Below, piece by piece: positions 30,028 to 39,486 of a DNA stretch of 64,000 bases (the stretch's first letter is position 1; the number at the start of each line of letters is the position of its first letter). Source of the DNA: Nitrosospira multiformis (GTDB lineage Bacteria > Pseudomonadota > Gammaproteobacteria > Burkholderiales > Nitrosomonadaceae); contig NZ_FOHI01000002.1 of the NCBI RefSeq assembly GCF_900111585.1, positions 434,001 through 498,000 of the forward strand, in the 5' to 3' direction. Under the pieces are notes generated by a model, which was given only the letters and a program-made list of their open reading frames with translations, did no database searches and had not been told where the DNA came from. A program made the position numbers and the translations under genes.

Positions 30028-30609
30028 GTGGAAGCTTTCCTTGTTTCGGCTGGCGTTGTCGCACTCGCAGAGATTGGCGACAAAACGCAGCTTCTCGCCT
30101 TTATCCTCGCGGCAAAATTTCGCCAGCCGGTTCCCATCGTGCTCGGTATACTCGTCGCTACCCTGTTGAACCATGCCTTCGCTGCCGCAATCGGTTCATG
30201 GATCATCGCGCAACTTGGCCCCGACACCCTGAACTGGATACTGGGCCTGCTATTTGTCGGCATGGCGATCTGGACGCTCATTCCTGATCAGTTCGATGAA
30301 GCGCAGTCTGGAACCGGGGGCGACGGCGCCGGTGTTTTCAGCGCGACGCTCCTGGCTTTTTTCCTTGCAGAAATGGGCGACAAGACGCAGGTTGCAACTG
30401 CGGCCCTGGCAGCGCAGTATCAGATGTTTTCCGCGGTGGTTGCAGGGACCACGCTCGGGATGATGATCGCGAACGTTCCGGCAGTCTATCTGGGCGAACG
30501 CCTGGCGAACCGGATTCCAGCGCGCCTCGTGCGTGGAATTGCAGCAGCCGTGTTTGCCCTTATCGGTAGCGCAGTCCTGCTTGAGGCGAGCAAAAATCTG
30601 GTGCTTTGA
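30028..30609 (+). CDS. TMEM165/GDT1-family Mn2+/Ca2+ exporter
   Basis: 193 aa membrane protein with two homologous halves, each carrying the E-x-G-D-K-T signature (ALAEIGDKTQ and FLAEMGDKTQ). About six helices. Relatives export Mn2+ or exchange Ca2+ for H+. GTG at 30028 is chosen because TGGAG lies 9 nt upstream and the longer frame would begin inside the riboswitch. The riboswitch argues for manganese as substrate. Confidence 0.88.
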   Translation: MEAFLVSAGVVALAEIGDKTQLLAFILAAKFRQPVPIVLGILVATLLNHAFAAAIGSWIIAQLGPDTLNWILGLLFVGMAIWTLIPDQFDEAQSGTGGDGAGVFSATLLAFFLAEMGDKTQVATAALAAQYQMFSAVVAGTTLGMMIANVPAVYLGERLANRIPARLVRGIAAAVFALIGSAVLLEASKNLVL

Positions 30610-30650
30610 AAGATTCCGGAAATAATCCGGCAAAAAAGAGAACAAGACGA

Positions 30651-31880
30651 ATGACCTTTTTCCCTACCGGACATGCGGGCATCTTGCGGCAGCCCTCATG
30701 CCTGCTCCTGCTCCTGCTCATGCCCCTATTTCTGCTGGGCGGTTGCGCATCCCCCATTGCACTCAATCGTGCCGTCGACGCCTATGACGACGCGACTACC
30801 GGTGCCGCCTCCAGGCAACTGCTGGTGAATATAGCGCGTGCTTATCATAATCAGCCGGTACACTTCACCGGCGTATCGAACGTTGCAGCAACATTCGATT
30901 TCCGTGTCAGTGCCGGCGCCACCCCAGCGTTGACGGGAAATGCTGGCGGCATACTGATGCCTGTGTTTGGGGGAAGCGTGGCCGAAAATCCCACGATCAC
31001 CATTGTTCCGGTAGAGGGAGAGGAGTTTACCCGGCGTCTGCTCACCCCATTTCAGGAAAACAAACTCACGCTTTTGCTCCGTCAGCGTTTCGACATCGAT
31101 CTCCTGTTGCGGCTGATGGCCCAGGAAGTGCGCGTTAATGATAACGAAGGGCGGCAGGTCTCCTATCGCAACCGCCCCTTTGATTCGCCCGGCTACGGCA
31201 TGTTCAGGCGCGCGGTGCTGCATTTGTCCGCCATACAGGATAATAACCATCTCCACGCGGAGCCTTTGATTCTGGAGCAGACCTGGACCATTCCCGCCGG
31301 CTCGGTGACGGCAGAAGGTTTTCAGGCTCTGCAGAAAGAGTTTTCCATACGCTATGACGCGCGGGAAAACACCTACATCCTGGTCAAGCAGGCAGCAGGG
31401 CCTATTCTCATCACCAATTATGATCCCAACATCCTCTCACCGGAGGAGCGCAAGCGCTTGAGCAATGAGGCGCGTGAATGGAGTCCCAATGATGTCGCTT
31501 TCGATATTCGCCCAGATCATTTCGGGGGAGAGTGGTCCATGAAAGGGACTTTTCGTCTCCGCAGCTTCCATGCCATTCTCAATTTCCTCGGACGCACCCT
31601 AGGCGACGAGCCGGAATATCATGTGGAGAAAGACCTCCGTACACCGCCCCTCGAGGATGATGAAAATCCTGTTGATACCATGAAACTGTTGGTGACGGAC
31701 TCGGCTCCCCGGGAAGCCGATCTGTGGGTGCCCGTCTATGATCAGTATTACTCGGTACACACCCGGGGACCCCTGGCGCGCTGGAACCGGAGCGCCTTCC
31801 AGCTGCTGTATCTCCTGTTCCAGATGACGGTTACGGATTTGCCGCGTTCGGGAGTGCCAAGCATCACGATCGCAAAATAA
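30651..31880 (+). CDS. outer-membrane-type lipoprotein of unknown function
   Basis: 409 aa. A leucine-rich signal peptide ends in the lipobox LLGGC (LFLLGGCASPIAL). The rest is soluble, mixed alpha/beta, with no domain I recognise. It begins about 40 nt after the GDT1 gene and may be cotranscribed with it, though a functional link is not evident. The frame opens earlier, at a TTG overlapping the GDT1 stop; the ATG at 30651 gives a proper signal peptide. Confidence 0.7.
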   Translation: MTFFPTGHAGILRQPSCLLLLLLMPLFLLGGCASPIALNRAVDAYDDATTGAASRQLLVNIARAYHNQPVHFTGVSNVAATFDFRVSAGATPALTGNAGGILMPVFGGSVAENPTITIVPVEGEEFTRRLLTPFQENKLTLLLRQRFDIDLLLRLMAQEVRVNDNEGRQVSYRNRPFDSPGYGMFRRAVLHLSAIQDNNHLHAEPLILEQTWTIPAGSVTAEGFQALQKEFSIRYDARENTYILVKQAAGPILITNYDPNILSPEERKRLSNEAREWSPNDVAFDIRPDHFGGEWSMKGTFRLRSFHAILNFLGRTLGDEPEYHVEKDLRTPPLEDDENPVDTMKLLVTDSAPREADLWVPVYDQYYSVHTRGPLARWNRSAFQLLYLLFQMTVTDLPRSGVPSITIAK

Positions 31881-31956
31881 CGGCAGCTTTTTGAAAGTGC
31901 ATGCCCATGAAATGCTCGAATCGGGGAGCTTGCAACAATTGTGGATAGCCGAAGTA

Positions 31957-32274
31957 TCAACTGGCAGTTTGCTTCAATAGCTTATCGGCTCCACAGGCCG
32001 TCCCATCGATTTCAACGATTTTGCGTCGCGATCTGGCTCCTTGCCTGAGTATTACCTGACGCTGAGACACTCCAAAAACCCCAGCGAGAAACGCGAGCAA
32101 AGCAACATTCGCTGCACCTTCTACCGGCGGGGCGGCAAGTTTGATTTTCAGGGCATCGCCGTGCGGGCCGACGACTTCAGTACGCCTTGCACCGGGCTGT
32201 ATGTGCAGAGTGAGAATCAGGCGTTTCCCGGTATCATCGCTGCGATACCATTCGTCGCTTGAGGCCATTTCCAC
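31957..32274 (-). CDS. yggU: DUF167 family protein YggU
   Basis: 105 aa. The core LHIQPGARRTEVVGPHGDALKIKLAAPPVEGAAN is diagnostic of DUF167. Start is GTG at 32274 or ATG two codons later. Follows yggT by 2 nt, in the widespread proC-yggT-yggU order. Molecular role unknown. Confidence 0.9.
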   Translation of the reverse strand: MEMASSDEWYRSDDTGKRLILTLHIQPGARRTEVVGPHGDALKIKLAAPPVEGAANVALLAFLAGVFGVSQRQVILRQGARSRRKIVEIDGTACGADKLLKQTAS

Positions 32275-32276
32275 GG

Positions 32277-32849
32277 TCAGAACAAGCGACTGACTTCCCG
32301 CTCCATTCCCGCAGTTACAAAAAGAAGCAACTGAATGACGATCAGTACGAACAGCGGCGAGAGATCGATATTTCCGATGGGAGGAATGTGCTCGCGGATA
32401 ACGCCTAGGAACGGCCGGGTAAAGCTGTCGAGCAGCGGGGCCAGCGAATTGTAGGGATTAATCCACGAAAGCACAGCCTGGATGATGATCGCCACCATGA
32501 TGATGTAAAGCGTCGTCTTGATGATTTCCACCAACCCCAGGAGCGCCAGTCCGCCCGCGGCAGTACCCATCGTGGAGCTGAAGTCGTCACCCTTCAGCAT
32601 TAACACGCTCCCCAGCAACATGACTTGAGCAATCCATGCCAGCAAAAGCGTTGAAAGATCCATGCCGCGATAACCGGGAATGACGCGCCTTGCGGGCTTG
32701 ACCAGAAAATCGGTTATTGCAATCAAAAATGACGAGAGCGGGTTTCCGTACGGCGCGCGCACCAGTTGCATATAAAAGCGCAGCAGCAGCGCCAAGGAAA
32801 ACAATCCCAGCAGGGTATCGAGCAGAAATATGAGCATCTGACTGATCAT
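32277..32849 (-). CDS. yggT: YggT family membrane protein
   Basis: 190 aa with two YggT repeats, each a pair of helices and the FxRxxxxx-P-ARR-type loop (ITDFLVKPARRVIPG; DSFTRPFLGVIREHIPP). Linked in other bacteria to osmotic tolerance and division-site assembly. Directly downstream of proC. Confidence 0.9.
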   Translation of the reverse strand: MISQMLIFLLDTLLGLFSLALLLRFYMQLVRAPYGNPLSSFLIAITDFLVKPARRVIPGYRGMDLSTLLLAWIAQVMLLGSVLMLKGDDFSSTMGTAAGGLALLGLVEIIKTTLYIIMVAIIIQAVLSWINPYNSLAPLLDSFTRPFLGVIREHIPPIGNIDLSPLFVLIVIQLLLFVTAGMEREVSRLF

Positions 32850-32902
32850 GAAAGTATTATCCGTTTACTGCGCCACTTGCGCATGGGTTATTCTCTATTC
32901 TG

Positions 32903-33718
32903 TCATGTCCGGCCGAGTTCGTCGCCCATCTCGCGTGACCGCTGATATGCGACACGGATTGCCCGGATGATTCCGTTTTTGACACCATCATTTTCCAGCG
33001 ACCTTATCGCGCGTTCCGTCGTGCCGCCGGGCGATGTGACCCGCGCACGCAGAACACTTGCCTCATCCATGCTCTCACTCGCGAGCCTGGCGGCTCCAAG
33101 AAAGGTTTCAATGCTCAGTTTGCGCGTCTGGTCCGCATCCAACCCCAGTTCCTGTCCTGCCTTTTGCATGGCCTCTATGAAGTAAAATACATAAGCAGGA
33201 CCGCTGCCCGAGGTGGCAGTCACTGCATCCAGCAGTTCCTCGCTTTCAACCCATAGCACAGTGCCGACCGCGCGGAGTATGGCCTCCGCCTCACGTTTCT
33301 CGTCAGCGTTCACGCCCGCCATTGCATAGAGCCCGGTGACGCCGGAGCCAACCAGGGCAGGCGTATTGGGCATGGCGCGCACGATGCGAATATAGCCGCC
33401 GAGCCAATGTGAAAGGGCATTTGCCCGAATACCGGCGGCGATCGAGATGACAAGGTTCTGTTCGAGCAGCGGCGCGAGCCCGCGCGCCACGATGGAGAGC
33501 TGCTGCGGCTTTACCGCGAGCACGATTATCTCTCTATCGTCGATCATGCCCCGCGCAAGTTCCGCGACCGTCTCCACGCCAAACTCATGCCGGAGTTTCT
33601 CGCGTGTTTCAGCGTTGATCTCCGCCACCCGTATCTGTGCCGGTGAATAATCCTGTTGCAGCAGCCCGCCAATCAAAGCGCAAGCCATGTTGCCGCCACC
33701 AATGAATGTAATATTCAT
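32903..33718 (-). CDS. proC: pyrroline-5-carboxylate reductase
   Basis: 271 aa, last step of proline synthesis. The Rossmann motif FIGGGNMACALIGG begins the protein; VRAMPNTPALVGSG and the C-terminal TSGSGPAYVFYFIEAM and RARVTSPGGTTERAI blocks are conserved. ATG at 33718 is the family start; the open frame continues into mutM. Confidence 0.96.
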   Translation of the reverse strand: MNITFIGGGNMACALIGGLLQQDYSPAQIRVAEINAETREKLRHEFGVETVAELARGMIDDREIIVLAVKPQQLSIVARGLAPLLEQNLVISIAAGIRANALSHWLGGYIRIVRAMPNTPALVGSGVTGLYAMAGVNADEKREAEAILRAVGTVLWVESEELLDAVTATSGSGPAYVFYFIEAMQKAGQELGLDADQTRKLSIETFLGAARLASESMDEASVLRARVTSPGGTTERAIRSLENDGVKNGIIRAIRVAYQRSREMGDELGRT

Positions 33719-33732
33719 GTATCCCAGTGAAT

Positions 33733-34551
33733 TTATTTCTGGCAACGGGGGCAATAAAAACTCGAACGCTGCCCCTGCCTGATCTGTTCGATATTTGTAC
33801 CACATTTCCGGCAAGGCTGCCCGGTCCGGCCATAAACCCAATACTGCTGCTGGAAATATCCGGGGTTGCCATCGCTGCCAACGAAATCGCGCAGGGTGCT
33901 GCCGCCTGCTTCTATTGCGCGCCCGAGGGTTTCCTTGATTGCCTGCGCCAATCCCGCGCATCTCCTCGCTCCAATCCGGCCGGCAGCGATGGCGGGATGA
34001 ATACCGGCAAGAAAGAGCGCTTCGTTTGCATAAATGTTTCCGACGCCGACGACAATGCGGCTGTTCATCAATACCTCTTTAATGCTGGCGCTACGGTTTC
34101 GGGTTTTTCTGAACAGCAGCTTGCCATCGAATGCTTCGGTAAGAGGTTCGGGTCCCAAGTGAGACAGTAAGGGGTGGTCGGCGGGATTTCCCGCTGTCCA
34201 CAGCACAGCTCCAAAACGGCGGGGATCCCGAAAACGGAGAACCATGCCGCTATCCAGGAGTAGATCGATATGATCGTGCTTCTGCGGAGCGATATTAGCT
34301 GCAAGGGGCAGCAATCTCAAGCTGCCGGACATGCCGAGGTGCAGGATCAACGCACCCGCGCCACAGTCGAGCAAGAGGTATTTTCCGCGACGCGTTACCA
34401 TTCTGATTTCCAGACCGCGAAGCGTTCGCTCAAGGTCCGGCACTGGCCAGCGTAGATTCGGGTTTCGTATCGTCAAGCCGGCGATCTTGCGCCCCTCGAG
34501 TCCAGAGGCGATGCCGCGACGGACAACTTCGACTTCAGGCAGTTCGGGCAA
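33733..34551 (-). CDS. mutM: formamidopyrimidine-DNA glycosylase
   Basis: 272 aa base-excision repair enzyme removing 8-oxoG. The N-terminal catalytic Pro-Glu is in [13 protein letters not shown]; the C-terminal zinc finger has four Cys (CRKC...CPRC). The initiator codon is TTG: family homology starts exactly there, and Pro2 must follow the removed Met. No strong ribosome site is seen, which suggests low expression. Confidence 0.95.
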   Translation of the reverse strand: MPELPEVEVVRRGIASGLEGRKIAGLTIRNPNLRWPVPDLERTLRGLEIRMVTRRGKYLLLDCGAGALILHLGMSGSLRLLPLAANIAPQKHDHIDLLLDSGMVLRFRDPRRFGAVLWTAGNPADHPLLSHLGPEPLTEAFDGKLLFRKTRNRSASIKEVLMNSRIVVGVGNIYANEALFLAGIHPAIAAGRIGARRCAGLAQAIKETLGRAIEAGGSTLRDFVGSDGNPGYFQQQYWVYGRTGQPCRKCGTNIEQIRQGQRSSFYCPRCQK

Positions 34552-34690
34552 TTCGAATGTCGGGATGGAATGTTGAGATAAAGGGGTCGTCGGGTATGGT
34601 CAAGGTAAGGGAAACGTTGGCCAGGATTCCGGATTCACCGGACTGATCGATTGCCCCGTATCCTGAGCGAAAAGCAGCGAGAAGCATTCT

Positions 34691-36043
34691 TTATCTTCTT
34701 TTACGCCGCCACCATATCATCATCCCGCTCCCCAGGAAAATCAGCGGCATCACGATAAGGAATCCCCAGGCTATTATCGTCAGTGTTGATTCCTTCAAGG
34801 TCAAGCTGTTGTCGATGGTCGTTCGTGGCTGGATAGCGATGAGGTCTTCATCGCCGGCAAGCCAGTTGACGAGATTGACGCCAAAATCAAGATTCCTGCC
34901 GTAGCCGAGGTAAGCGTTGGCGAGAAAATACCCGCTTCCGATAACGGCGACCCGCTGCTCCTGATCATTGACCGTGCGGCTCAACACAGCCGCGATACTG
35001 ACCGGACCGGATACGTCATACATCGCATCGAATGCGATGCCGGCCTTCAGATCGCCTGTTTCCACCCATCCGTTTTCTCCGGCCTCCACCAGCGAGAGGC
35101 TGTGCCACGCATCGTTTTCGTTGATTGTGATCTGGCGTGCAAAAGGAAATACCGTTAGGTAGTCAAAGTTGCGGGTGATGGGGTGTTCGCCGTAGGTTGT
35201 GCCTACAGAAAAAGTAACGGGGGCTTTCAACTGTCCCGCCTGAGGGTCGATCACCACGCCGGGCGTCAGAGTCAATTCAAGTTTTTCCGCCAGTGGCTGC
35301 AATCCGTGCAAAGGTTGCTGGTCCAGCAGCCATAAAAGGTTGCCGCCGCGCTCGATATACGCGAGTATTCGATCGACTTCGCCCTCGGACAGATCGGCCT
35401 GAGGCGAAGCAATGACGAGCAAGCTCGTATCGGCGGGCACTTCAGGAGTGGTGACCAGATTGAGCGGTTGAATCCTGAAGCCTTTTGCCGTCAATTGCTG
35501 TCCAAATTCCCCAAGGTCGCGATTGCCAATACCATCCAGCCTGCGTTCGCCATGGCCGCTGAGCGTTACTACGGGCCTGCTGCCGGTGCGCATCAAGCGC
35601 ATCAGCAAGTTGATCAGCGTATGCTCATTGAATGTAGTCAGCCGTTCCACTCTGCCGTTATATTCGACGATCATTTCGCCGTTGCCCTCGACACCTGCCT
35701 CCTGTGCCAGATCGGGGTGCTCGGAGGGGTCGATGAAGGTGACAGCGAAATCAGGCTTGGCATGCTGATAAGGTGTCAGAAAGTCACGGATGATTTTGGA
35801 TACATTGCCAAGTTGAGCATCCTGAGGGGATATGTAGACGCTCCCCAGCAGGGGGCCTTCCATTTGCTTTAGCACCTCCAGGCTGGTCGGGCTCAGGCTG
35901 TTGCGTTCGTTCTGGGTGACATCCCACTGAACGCGATTCTCCCAGGCCAGATAACCGGGCAATGCTACCAGCAGTATGAGCGATATCAAAAATGTTGCGC
36001 TTTGTGTCCAGCGCAAGCGCAGTTTTTTCCTGTTGAGACGCAT
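34691..36043 (-). CDS. GldG-type ABC auxiliary protein
   Basis: 450 aa. N-terminal helix (about 15-33), a large periplasmic domain of the ABC_transp_aux/GldG type (ITRNFDYLTVFPFA; VIASPQADLSEGEVDRILAYIERGGNLLWLLD), and a C-terminal helix before a basic tail. Transcribed with an ATPase and permease as in Gld-like systems. In Bacteroidetes GldAFG serves gliding; here the substrate is unknown. Confidence 0.85.
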   Translation of the reverse strand: MRLNRKKLRLRWTQSATFLISLILLVALPGYLAWENRVQWDVTQNERNSLSPTSLEVLKQMEGPLLGSVYISPQDAQLGNVSKIIRDFLTPYQHAKPDFAVTFIDPSEHPDLAQEAGVEGNGEMIVEYNGRVERLTTFNEHTLINLLMRLMRTGSRPVVTLSGHGERRLDGIGNRDLGEFGQQLTAKGFRIQPLNLVTTPEVPADTSLLVIASPQADLSEGEVDRILAYIERGGNLLWLLDQQPLHGLQPLAEKLELTLTPGVVIDPQAGQLKAPVTFSVGTTYGEHPITRNFDYLTVFPFARQITINENDAWHSLSLVEAGENGWVETGDLKAGIAFDAMYDVSGPVSIAAVLSRTVNDQEQRVAVIGSGYFLANAYLGYGRNLDFGVNLVNWLAGDEDLIAIQPRTTIDNSLTLKESTLTIIAWGFLIVMPLIFLGSGMMIWWRRKRR

Positions 36044-36045
36044 AC

Positions 36046-36780
36046 CTACCTGTACAGTTTCAGCCAGCGAACGGATAAGGCCAGAAAAAAGAAAATGAAA
36101 AGAGCAAAATAAGCGAGGTCGAATGTATCGATCATTCCCCGGTTGAAATTTTCAAAATGAGCGAACGGGGACAAACTGCGGATTATGCCGTTTTCTCCGC
36201 TTTCAGCGTTATCCATGATCCATAGTGCGAAAAGTATGCAGAGCGCTGCTGCTCCCGCGATGGCAGGTTGGGTGCTGAGGCAGGAGATATATAATCCGAG
36301 CGCAACGAAACAAGCTGAGAGAAGCCACAGGCCGGCAACGTTGCTCAGCAACAAGCCGAAATCCAGTGTGCCACCCGCAAGCAGGGAAACCGCCAATGCG
36401 ACAATCAGGGCGATGATGGCCGACAGAAAAATCATCAGACCGAGAAACTTTCCCAGGACAATTTCCGTCATTGAAACAGGTGCGGAAATCAGGAAAGGTA
36501 AAGTGTGATTGCGGCGCTCCTCAGCAATGAGACGGGAGGTCAAAAGCGGCGTTATCATCAGCAGCACGACTGCGCCTATGGAGAATAACGGAGCCGCAAT
36601 TGCTTCGGTTGCTCCTGGCGGGTGGGCAATTCTTATCAGCTGCGGTTGAACCTGCAGGAAGCCTTCAAGATTTGCCAGGTAAAACCAGGCGAATACCAGT
36701 TGCGCCAGCGCAAGTATTACCCATGCCAAAGGGGACCCGAACAATACTCCCAACTCCTTTCGGGCAATGACCGTAATCAA
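36046..36780 (-). CDS. ABC-2 type permease (GldF-like)
   Basis: 244 aa with six hydrophobic helices and an N-terminal ARKELGVLFGSPLAW block typical of GldF/ABC-2 permeases. Initiates at TTG overlapping the stop of the ATPase gene (TTGA), and ends 2 nt before the GldG-type gene. Confidence 0.87.
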   Translation of the reverse strand: MITVIARKELGVLFGSPLAWVILALAQLVFAWFYLANLEGFLQVQPQLIRIAHPPGATEAIAAPLFSIGAVVLLMITPLLTSRLIAEERRNHTLPFLISAPVSMTEIVLGKFLGLMIFLSAIIALIVALAVSLLAGGTLDFGLLLSNVAGLWLLSACFVALGLYISCLSTQPAIAGAAALCILFALWIMDNAESGENGIIRSLSPFAHFENFNRGMIDTFDLAYFALFIFFFLALSVRWLKLYR

Positions 36781-37520
36781 GTTTCAATTTTCTCCAGGGT
36801 GGATTGCGTGAATATCTCTTCAAGCCGGGTTCCTTCCAGCTTCATCATATCCACCGAACCCTCGAACACTTGTCGTCCGTGGTTGATGATCTGCACACGA
36901 TCGCACACGCTCTCAACCTCCGATAAAACGTGTGTTGAAAAAATCACACTTCTCACTGCGCCAAGTTCACGGATGAGTGACCGGACGTCGCGCATCTGGT
37001 TGGGATCCAGTCCCGAGGTCGGTTCGTCGAGAATGATGACTGCCGGATCGTGAATGATGGCCTGGGCGATACCTGCGCGCTGCTGGTAGCCTTTTGACAG
37101 AGAACCGATCAGCCGTCGGCGCACATTATCCAGTCCGCAACGTTCCACAGCCCTCCTGATTGCATCGTCTGTTTTCGAGCGGGCGAGACGGCGCAATCTC
37201 ATGGCAAGTCGTAAATACTCATCTATCGTTAGCTCCCGGTAGAGGGGGGGTACCTCAGGCAGATAGCCGATACATGCTTTCGCTCCGAGTGTTTGCTTCT
37301 GCAGATCCATGCCGCAGATTTCGACCTTGCCGGTGCTGGGAGCAAGATTCCCGGTGAGGAGACGCATAATCGTCGTCTTGCCTGCGCCATTGGGTCCGAG
37401 GAGACCAAGCACTTCCCCTTGCCGCAGTTCCAGGCTGACCTGGTCGACGGCAGTGCGAGCGCCAAAATAACGGCTCAGACCATGCGCTGAAACGGTTTTC
37501 TGTTCTGTTTTTGCAGACAT
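36777..37520 (-). CDS. ABC transporter ATPase (GldA-like)
   Basis: 247 aa. Walker A GPNGAGKTT, signature LSKGYQQRAGIAQA, Walker B VIILDEPTSGLD and the switch His in FSTHVLSE. First gene of the three-gene ABC operon, divergent from the TPR lipoprotein gene. Confidence 0.92.
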   Translation of the reverse strand: MSAKTEQKTVSAHGLSRYFGARTAVDQVSLELRQGEVLGLLGPNGAGKTTIMRLLTGNLAPSTGKVEICGMDLQKQTLGAKACIGYLPEVPPLYRELTIDEYLRLAMRLRRLARSKTDDAIRRAVERCGLDNVRRRLIGSLSKGYQQRAGIAQAIIHDPAVIILDEPTSGLDPNQMRDVRSLIRELGAVRSVIFSTHVLSEVESVCDRVQIINHGRQVFEGSVDMMKLEGTRLEEIFTQSTLEKIET

Positions 37521-37652
37521 GACAAGATCAATGATTCAGGTTGGTGGATGAATCGAAGTTCTTTTTTCATTTCAGTGTAACGCAGTGCGCAATTGTGGAG
37601 CGGCGACCTCCGGTAAATCCTTGCGAGCAGATGTTACGGCTCAGGTGTCTAC

Positions 37653-37681
37653 TTGTGATAAGCGTAAAATATACCTAATAT
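37653..37681 (+). promoter_or_regulatory. possible promoter of the TPR-lolB-ispE run
   Basis: TTGTGA (37653-37658), 17-nt spacer, TAATAT (37676-37681). Each box differs at two positions from consensus. A small hairpin TGGGCT/AGCCCA (37683-37706) follows in the leader. Confidence 0.35.
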
Positions 37682-37746
37682 GTGGGCTGTACTGAAGGAA
37701 AGCCCATCCATTTGCAGCCTCTTTTTCGAATCTTCCGGATCTCCGC

Positions 37747-39468
37747 ATGAGTCTTAAAGTTCCCGGCGCATTACCGCTGCTCTTTCTTGCCGCCTGTTCA
37801 CATCTTCCTGCCAAGACTCCTCTTACGGCGGAAAAACCGGCAGAGAAGAAGGAGTCAGAGCAGTCAAAAGTACCCAATCAGGATTTGACCCCCTCCATGC
37901 TGTTCGATTTTCTGCTGGCGGAGACAGCGCTGCAGCGGGGCGACACGGAGATCGGTCTTCGTACTTATCTCAAGCTTGCAAAAAACACTCAGGATCCGCG
38001 GGTAGCCCAGCGCGCCACGGAAGCCGCGCTTCAGGCGCGCCAGCCGGCATTCGCCCTCGAAGCGGCAAAAATCTGGACAGAACTCGATCCGGAATCGATC
38101 CCAGCCCGTCAGATGATGGCTGCATTGCTGGTGCATTTTGACAGATTGGATGAGGCCCGTCCCCATCTGGAAAAATTGCTGGCGGTTGCAGGAGACAAGA
38201 TCGATGATGCTTTCATGCAACTGAACAGCCTGCTGGTGCGCAGTCCCAACAAGAATGCAATCTTCGAATTGGTAAAGCAACTCGCGCAACCTTATCCCGA
38301 TCTGCCGGAAGCGCATTTTGCCGAGTCCCAGGCAGCGTGGTTTGCCGAGCGTTTCGACATCGCTCTGGAAGAGATGAAAAAAGCGCTGGCACTGCGGCCG
38401 GAGTGGGAGATGGCAGCAATTTACGAAGGACGTATTCTATCGCGCGAATCCAACGCCCGCGCAATCGAATTTTTCGACGATTATCTCAAGCGCTATCCCA
38501 AAGCCAACGATACACGCATCACCTATGCACGCCTGCTGCTGGCTGAAAGAGATTATAGCAAAGCCCGCGAGCAGTTCCAGAAATTGCTGACAGAAAATCC
38601 GGATAACCCGGATGTTGCCATTGCCGTCGGCCTGTTATCCCTGGAGCTGCAGAACTACGATGTAGCCGAATCGAATTTCAAAAGAGCGCTGGAACTGGGT
38701 TATCGGGACCCGGGAATGGTGCGCTTTTATCTCGGCGGGATCAGTGAAAAAAAACAGCAGATTCCCCAGGCGTTGAATTGGTACCGTTCGGTTACGGAGG
38801 GAACCCAATTTATTCCGGCACAGATCAAATATGCCATTCTGTTGAGCAGAACGGGCAGAATGAAGGAGGGTCTCCAGCACTTGCAGCAACTGCCAGTGGC
38901 CAATGACCAGCAGCGTGCGCAGGTGATCATCGCCGAGGCGCAATTGTTGCGCGAGTCGGGCGCTTACAAGAAAGCTTTTCAGCTCCTGAGCAGCAGTCTT
39001 GAAAAACTTCCCGATTCCCCCGAGCTGCTTTATGACCGCGCCCTGGCTGCGGAGAAAATAGGCAAGGCGGATATCATGGAGCAGGATCTGCGCAAACTGA
39101 TCCAGCTGAGGCCCGACCATGCCCACGCCTACAACGCCCTGGGTTACGGTATTGCCGAGCACTCCAGCCGGCGCCTGCCGGAGGCCCTGGAATTGATCGA
39201 GAAAGCGATCAAGCTTTCTCCTATCGATCCCTACATCATCGACAGCCTGGGATGGGTGCACTATCGCATGGGGGATATCAACCAGGGATTAAGCTACCTG
39301 CGACAGGCATTTGCAATGAATCCCGATCCGGAAATCGCTGCTCACCTGGGGGAAGTGTTGTGGGTGCAGGGAATGAAGGACGAAGCGAAAGAGATTTGGC
39401 AGACGGCGCTCAAGAATCACCCCGGCAACGAAGCGTTGATTGGCGTGATGAAGAAGTTCATGAAGTAG
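37747..39468 (+). CDS. TPR-repeat lipoprotein
   Basis: 573 aa. Short signal with lipobox LAACSH, then a charged linker and about 10-12 tetratricopeptide repeats from residue 55 to the end (e.g. ALNWYRSVTEGTQFIPAQIKYAILLSRTGR; HAHAYNALGYGIAEHS). Probably an envelope scaffold. Eighteen nt ahead of lolB, the usual betaproteobacterial position. Confidence 0.88.
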   Translation: MSLKVPGALPLLFLAACSHLPAKTPLTAEKPAEKKESEQSKVPNQDLTPSMLFDFLLAETALQRGDTEIGLRTYLKLAKNTQDPRVAQRATEAALQARQPAFALEAAKIWTELDPESIPARQMMAALLVHFDRLDEARPHLEKLLAVAGDKIDDAFMQLNSLLVRSPNKNAIFELVKQLAQPYPDLPEAHFAESQAAWFAERFDIALEEMKKALALRPEWEMAAIYEGRILSRESNARAIEFFDDYLKRYPKANDTRITYARLLLAERDYSKAREQFQKLLTENPDNPDVAIAVGLLSLELQNYDVAESNFKRALELGYRDPGMVRFYLGGISEKKQQIPQALNWYRSVTEGTQFIPAQIKYAILLSRTGRMKEGLQHLQQLPVANDQQRAQVIIAEAQLLRESGAYKKAFQLLSSSLEKLPDSPELLYDRALAAEKIGKADIMEQDLRKLIQLRPDHAHAYNALGYGIAEHSSRRLPEALELIEKAIKLSPIDPYIIDSLGWVHYRMGDINQGLSYLRQAFAMNPDPEIAAHLGEVLWVQGMKDEAKEIWQTALKNHPGNEALIGVMKKFMK

Positions 39469-39486
39469 CGTGAGGCGGGATAGAGG

